From contig JAKFVT010000042.1 of NCBI GenBank assembly GCA_021732005.1, forward strand, positions 1-64,000: DNA of 64,000 bases, given 5' to 3'. Positions 60,701 to 64,000 of this stretch are shown piece by piece; position 1 is the first letter of the stretch, and every line of letters starts with the position of its first letter. The position numbers were made by a program, and so were the translations under genes. Source of the stretch: Mycobacterium sp. (lineage in GTDB: Bacteria > Actinomycetota > Actinomycetes > Mycobacteriales > Mycobacteriaceae). The notes under the pieces are model-generated. The model had not been told where the DNA came from. It made no database searches and saw only the letters and a program-made list of their open reading frames with translations.

Positions 60701-61403
60701 CATGGCTGCCGGCGTACCAGATGCCAGGTATGCCCACCCGGTCGCGGATGTCGGCGAGGTCGCGGCCGCTCAGGACCGCCACGGGGCACACCGCGGAGAC
60801 CAGTTTCAGCGCCTCGGCCCCACCGTCGACGAGCTCGGCCGCGGCGGGATCGGACACGATCGGGGCCAATGTTCCGTCGTAGTCGAGAAACAACACCGAC
60901 TGTCGGGCATTGGTGACACCGATGAGCTGACCGTAGGCTTCCAGCGCATTCGGGAGGTCGGAGATGCGCTTGTCCCCTGCCCGAACCGCGACGTCGGCCA
61001 GGTCGGCCAGCACGACATCAGCTCCGCACCGCACCAGGGTGTCGGGGTCCCCGGATCCGTCGAGGCCGATGACGAGTGCGAATCCGCCATCGTGAGCCGC
61101 ACTGACCCCGGCGTCGGTGTCCTCCACAACGGCCGCACGTTGCGGACTGACGCCGAGTCGGCGCGTGGCGCCCTCGAGACTGTCGATGCAGACATCGAAC
61201 AGATCATCTACCCCGGCTGCTTTCAAGACGTCCTGAAAGCGCGGGTTGGACCCGTGGGCCGCCGTTGCGACGCCGCCGCCGCGCAGCTTGCGCGCCAGTT
61301 CGACCATCGCCCCGAACAGTCGCGGGTCATCGATCAGCGCACCATCGAGGTCGAAGATCACGGCGTCGTGATAGCGGGGGTCGACAGTGACCGGCAACTT
61401 CAC
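57741..61403 (-). CDS. otsB1: HAD / trehalose-6-P phosphatase / GH65 fusion (OtsB1-type)
   Basis: A 1220-residue fusion. About 10-170: HAD phosphatase of the beta-phosphoglucomutase type (VIFDLDGALID, VVEDTDAGVSAA). About 185-415: trehalose-6-phosphate phosphatase with FLDYDGTLAPIV, LSGRDLADIR, and GDDLTDEDAF. About 430-1220: GH65 phosphorylase with GPDEFHSGYPNAPYDGIDNNAYTN giving the catalytic Glu. The set matches the recalled M. tuberculosis Rv2006 (OtsB1, slightly longer). It could make, hydrolyse or phosphorolyse trehalose-type disaccharides. The GTG at 61403 has GAGGAG 8 bases upstream; the longer frame enters ppsA. It starts 55 bases after the ppsA stop. Confidence 0.9.
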   Translation of the reverse strand: MKLPVTVDPRYHDAVIFDLDGALIDDPRLFGAMVELARKLRGGGVATAAHGSNPRFQDVLKAAGVDDLFDVCIDSLEGATRRLGVSPQRAAVVEDTDAGVSAAHDGGFALVIGLDGSGDPDTLVRCGADVVLADLADVAVRAGDKRISDLPNALEAYGQLIGVTNARQSVLFLDYDGTLAPIVSDPAAAELVDGGAEALKLVSAVCPVAVLSGRDLADIRDRVGIPGIWYAGSHGFELIGPDGTYHQNDAAAAAVAALQNAADELRGTLAHIPGVRVEHKRFAVAVHYREVAPEHVGEIVAATHRLGQHDDLRVTSGRMLVELRPDIDWDKGTTLAWILDRIDGSDSLLPIYIGDDLTDEDAFDAVHFDGIGIVVRHDEDGDRKTAAHFTLAGPDQVRAFIERGSRWLAYKNHASGEAWDFTFEGYDPQSEKLREALCTVGNGYFATRGAAPESKAGQVHYPGTYAAGVYNRLVDDISGETIDNESLVNLPNWLALTFRVDDGSWFDIDAVTVLSYRQTLDLRGAVLTREVRFTDDAGRTSSLTQQRFIAMHMPHVGALATTIVAENWSGVIEVRSTLDGNVRNTLVERYRDLADTHLEMLEKREISGNSVLLAVQTNQSRIPIAMAARSTVWRDGEPVPAAYQPFDKDAEIGHDISVRLSVGESVTVEKVVTLYTGRDVATSEPSVDAQRRLSQIGRFADLLDGHLTEWVHLWERLSIEFDDFTDELRILRLHLLHLLQTVSPNSSDLDVGVPARGLHGEAYRGHIFWDELFIFPVLNLRLPMITRSLLRYRYRRLPEARHAAAAAGYAGAMFPWQSGSDGREESPLLHLNPRSGRWNPDSSARAHHIGIAVAYNAWKFYQATGDLAYLIDYGAEMLAEIARFFVSRASYDEERDRYSIRGVIGPDEFHSGYPNAPYDGIDNNAYTNVMAVWVIMRAFDALNLLPLPNRLDLRETLGLHSAELANWEQVSRRMFVPFHSAPSTGSEPGGEVISQFEGYGDLKELDWDAYREKYGNIQRLDRILEAEDDDVNRYQASKQADALMLLYLMSSDELREILDRLGYRFAREQIPKTVDYYIARTSHGSTLSGVVHGWVLARGNRDRAMEFFQQVLTSDVSDIQGGTTSEGIHLAAMAGSVDLMQRCFTGLETRSGRIILSPHWPETLGVLAVPIHYRGLHLHLRVSGKGVIISVDPRDVGRVDVECHGRVVALTPGTTVRFSG

Positions 61404-61458
61404 TGCACAGCTCCTCGGCAACGAATTGGCGATGGGCCGCAGGGGAATTCGGCGACGT

Positions 61459-63855
61459 TCATGACGAGTGCGCAAGCTGTTGCTCGAGCTGCAGCAACTG
61501 GCCGGTGGTCCTCACCACCGTGTCAGGATTGAGGCTGATCGAATCGATACCGAGGCGGACCAGGAACTCGGCCATGTCGGGATAGTCCGACGGTGCCTGA
61601 CCACACAGTCCCGAGTGGATCCCGTTGCGGCGGCAGCCCTCCACGGCCAGGCGGATCATCTCCATGACTCCTTCGTCGCGTTCGTCGTAGTCGAACGCCA
61701 CAATCTCGCTGTCCCGGTCGACACCGAGAGTGAGCTGGGTCAGATCGTTGGATCCGATGGAGAATCCGTCGAAGCGTTTGGCGAACTCGTCGATCAGGAT
61801 CACGTTGTTGGGGATCTCGCACATCGCGTACACCTTGAGCCCGTTCTCGCCGCGGCGCAGACCGAGGTCGGCCATCGTCGCCAGAACCAGGTCCGCCTCG
61901 GCGACCCTGCGGACGAACGGCAGCATGAGCACGACGTTGGTCAGGCCCATCTCCTCACGGACCCGCCGCATCGCGCGGCACTCCAGCGCGAAGCCCTCGG
62001 CATACGCGGGGTGGGCGTAGCGCGAGGCGCCACGGAAACCCAGCATCGGGTTGCTTTCGGAGGGTTCGAAGCTCGCACCGCCGACCAGGCTGGCGTACTC
62101 ATTGGTCTTGAAGTCCGACATCCGTACCACGACGGGCTTCGGCCAGAAGGCGGCGGCAATGGTGCCGATCCCTTCGGAGAGGCGCTCGGCAAAGAAGGCA
62201 GCCCCGTCGGGATAACCCTGGGTGAGCCGGTCGATGGTGCGACGAGCCTCGGCGTCGTCGACCTTCTCCGGGTGCAGCAGGGCCATCGGGTGGACCCTGA
62301 TGTACTCGCTGATGATGAATTCCATCCGAGCCAGTCCCACACCATCGTTGGGCAGGAAGGACGTCTTGAAGGCGAGGTCGGGGTTCCCAAGGTTGATCAT
62401 GATCTGGGTGCGCGGCCGCGGCATGTCCCCCACTTCGGTGCTGTCCACACGGAAGGCCAGCGCGCCGCGGTAAACGCGTCCCGAGTCACCCTCGGCGCAC
62501 GACACCGTCACAACGGTGCCGTCGGGGACGGACGTGGTCGCGTCGCCTGCGCCCACCACGGCCGGGATGCCGAGTTCCCGGGCGATGATCGAGGCGTGGC
62601 AGGTGCGCCCGCCCCGGTTGGTGACGATCGCGGCGGCGGTCTTCATCACCGGCTCCCAGTCGGGAGTGGTGGTGTCGGCGATCAGGACCTCGCCCGGCTG
62701 GAACTGCGCCAGATGCGTGACGTTCTCGATCCGCCTCGCGGTGCCGGAGGCGATCCTCTCCCCAACAGAGCGGCCCTCGGCGAGGATCTCGCCCCGGCCC
62801 TCGAGCACGTAGCTCTCCAGCGCGGTCATGCTGCGCTGGGAGGCCACCGTCTCCGGCCGGGCCTGCACGATGTAGAGCTTTCCGTCCAGGCCGTCCTTGG
62901 CCCACTCCATGTCCATGGGGTGCCCGTAGTGCCCCTCGATCGTGCACGCGTAGCCGGCCAGCTCCAGGACGTCGTCATCGGAGAGGCAGAATCGGGCGCG
63001 GTCGGCTTTGGGCGTGGGAATGTTGCGCGTGGTGTACTTCGTCTGCCCCTCGACGAAGATCATCTTCACCGCCTTGTCGCCAAGCAGGCGACGCAACACC
63101 GCGCGATGCCCGGCCAGGTAGGTCGGCTTGTGGACGTAGAACTCGTCGGGGTCGACCGCGCCCTGAACCACGTTCTCGCCGAGACCGTATGCGCCTGTCA
63201 CGAACACCACGTCGCGAAAGCCCGATTCGGTGTCCAGGGAGAACATCACCCCCGACGAGGCAAGGTCGGAGCGCACCATTTTCATCACGCCGATCGACAG
63301 CGAGACCTTGAACTGATCGAAACCCTGATCGAGGCGGTAGTGAATGGCGCGATCGGTGAACAAGCTCGCGAAACACCGGCGGCACGCATCGAGCAGGCTC
63401 TCTTCGCCCTTGACGTTGAGATAGGTGTCCTGCTGGCCGGCGAAGCTCGCGGTCGGCAGGTCCTCGGCGGTCGCCGAGGACCGCACCGCCAGACTGACCT
63501 CTTCGCCGTACTCGTCTTGGAGCCTGCGGTAGGCCTCGACGATCTCGGTGGCCAGGTCATCGGGGAGCCCGGCGCCGTAGACGATCTCCCGGGCACGTTT
63601 GGCCTTGCGTGCCAGCGCGGTGACGTCGGTCGGGTCGAGCTCGTCGAGTTCGGCATGCAGCGGTTCCCAGGCGCCGGCGGCATCCAGCATGTAGCGATAC
63701 GCCTCGGCGGTGATGGCGAAACCGTTCGGGATGCGCACGCCCTGCCCGGCCAGCTTTTGGTACATCTCGCCCAGCGAGGCGTTCTTGCCGCCCACCAACG
63801 GCACATCGGCGATGCCGAACTCCTCGAAGAAGCGGACGTATTTGGGCATGCTCAT
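61459..63855 (-). CDS. ppsA: Phosphoenolpyruvate synthase
   Basis: A 798-residue PEP synthase: N-terminal ATP-grasp-like domain (LVGGKNASLGEMYQKL, AVRSSATAEDLPTASFAGQQDTYLNV), phosphohistidine domain (NRGGRTCHASIIARELGIPAVVG with the catalytic His), and PEP/pyruvate domain ending in SGLCGQAPSDYPDMAEFLVRLGIDSISLNPD with the catalytic Cys. It converts pyruvate, ATP and water to PEP, AMP and phosphate for gluconeogenesis. The ATG at 63855 has AAGGGA upstream. It leads an operon with the HAD-GH65 gene, linking PEP formation to trehalose metabolism. No DosR-type box is seen in the upstream 145 bases. Confidence 0.95.
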   Translation of the reverse strand: MSMPKYVRFFEEFGIADVPLVGGKNASLGEMYQKLAGQGVRIPNGFAITAEAYRYMLDAAGAWEPLHAELDELDPTDVTALARKAKRAREIVYGAGLPDDLATEIVEAYRRLQDEYGEEVSLAVRSSATAEDLPTASFAGQQDTYLNVKGEESLLDACRRCFASLFTDRAIHYRLDQGFDQFKVSLSIGVMKMVRSDLASSGVMFSLDTESGFRDVVFVTGAYGLGENVVQGAVDPDEFYVHKPTYLAGHRAVLRRLLGDKAVKMIFVEGQTKYTTRNIPTPKADRARFCLSDDDVLELAGYACTIEGHYGHPMDMEWAKDGLDGKLYIVQARPETVASQRSMTALESYVLEGRGEILAEGRSVGERIASGTARRIENVTHLAQFQPGEVLIADTTTPDWEPVMKTAAAIVTNRGGRTCHASIIARELGIPAVVGAGDATTSVPDGTVVTVSCAEGDSGRVYRGALAFRVDSTEVGDMPRPRTQIMINLGNPDLAFKTSFLPNDGVGLARMEFIISEYIRVHPMALLHPEKVDDAEARRTIDRLTQGYPDGAAFFAERLSEGIGTIAAAFWPKPVVVRMSDFKTNEYASLVGGASFEPSESNPMLGFRGASRYAHPAYAEGFALECRAMRRVREEMGLTNVVLMLPFVRRVAEADLVLATMADLGLRRGENGLKVYAMCEIPNNVILIDEFAKRFDGFSIGSNDLTQLTLGVDRDSEIVAFDYDERDEGVMEMIRLAVEGCRRNGIHSGLCGQAPSDYPDMAEFLVRLGIDSISLNPDTVVRTTGQLLQLEQQLAHSS

Positions 63856-64000
63856 GATCTATCCCTTCGCGACGCGCAAATGCGGTCGGATCGTCGCTCC
63901 CGCATGCAGTGGGGCCAAGATCCTCGAGTGCCGTTGCCCGACAACGCCTTTTCCACACCTGTCAACTTCGCACGGGGGGACACCCGCAGACAGGGCCGAA

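Noticed and set aside
63856..64000. DosR-type box upstream of ppsA
   Set aside because: No palindrome resembling the dormancy box (GGGACT-N-AGTCCC type) can be seen in these 145 bases.

Overview
The window is a chromosomal segment from a mycobacterium, probably an environmental, rapidly growing type (Mycolicibacterium-like). The evidence is high GC content and hallmark genes: an antigen 85-type mycolyltransferase, several FadE acyl-CoA dehydrogenases, CYP136, a DinB2-type polymerase, LigB, a DUF732 secreted protein and an OtsB1-type HAD-GH65 fusion. From memory, the run FMN reductase, TetR, dinB2, SDR, TetR, cyp136, fadE22, ligB, cstA (about 1.1-25.1 kb) matches M. tuberculosis Rv3054c to Rv3063. 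Unlike that species, extra genes sit between cyp136 and fadE22 (6.5-13.1 kb), between fadE22 and ligB (15.4-17.9 kb), and between ligB and cstA (19.5-22.6 kb). I saw no rRNA, tRNA, CRISPR array, transposase or phage gene.

Layout. 0-1.1 kb: end of an SDR operon. 1.1-6.5 kb: FMN reductase/TetR-dinB2 and SDR-TetR/cyp136, each with a palindromic operator in the divergent gap. 6.5-13.1 kb: a stand-alone LeuA-type regulatory domain protein with a possible leader peptide, a Cys-rich miniprotein, a phosphotransferase overlapping a MASE1-GAF-PP2C phosphatase, an epimerase-like reductase and a lipoprotein zinc peptidase. 13.1-25.2 kb: fadE22, an SDR, a membrane molybdopterin oxidoreductase, ligB, an FAD monooxygenase flanked by a 56-bp direct repeat, a frameshifted GNAT-AAA gene, and cstA with its small ybdD-type partner. 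25.2-34.5 kb: a secreted protein, a nucleotide kinase, the mycolyltransferase, a two-subunit FadE pair, an SDR, a SOUL protein, PAS-ANTAR and a VanX-type dipeptidase.

34.5-49.6 kb is the most interesting part: a dense aromatic-ring catabolic cluster. Operon A (minus) encodes an extradiol dioxygenase, an FAH-family hydrolase, an FAD hydroxylase and a P450. A TetR gene lies divergent to it, and the gap carries four tandem 10-bp repeats. Operon B is divergent. On the plus strand it has an FAD hydroxylase, a C-C hydrolase and a second extradiol dioxygenase. On the minus strand it has TetR, hydratase, acetaldehyde dehydrogenase and aldolase, with two tandem operator palindromes between the halves. 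A third unit follows: a Baeyer-Villiger monooxygenase and an alpha/beta hydrolase, divergent from another TetR. Inferred flow: ketone to ester to phenol, then hydroxylation, meta-cleavage, and pyruvate plus acetyl-CoA. The substrate is not known from sequence.

50-64 kb: a run of secreted or envelope proteins (M15 peptidase, small secreted proteins, DUF732, CAP-like, S1 protease), an FMO-type gene broken by an in-frame amber codon, a zinc alcohol dehydrogenase, a slipin operon, and a ppsA / HAD-GH65 sugar-metabolism pair.
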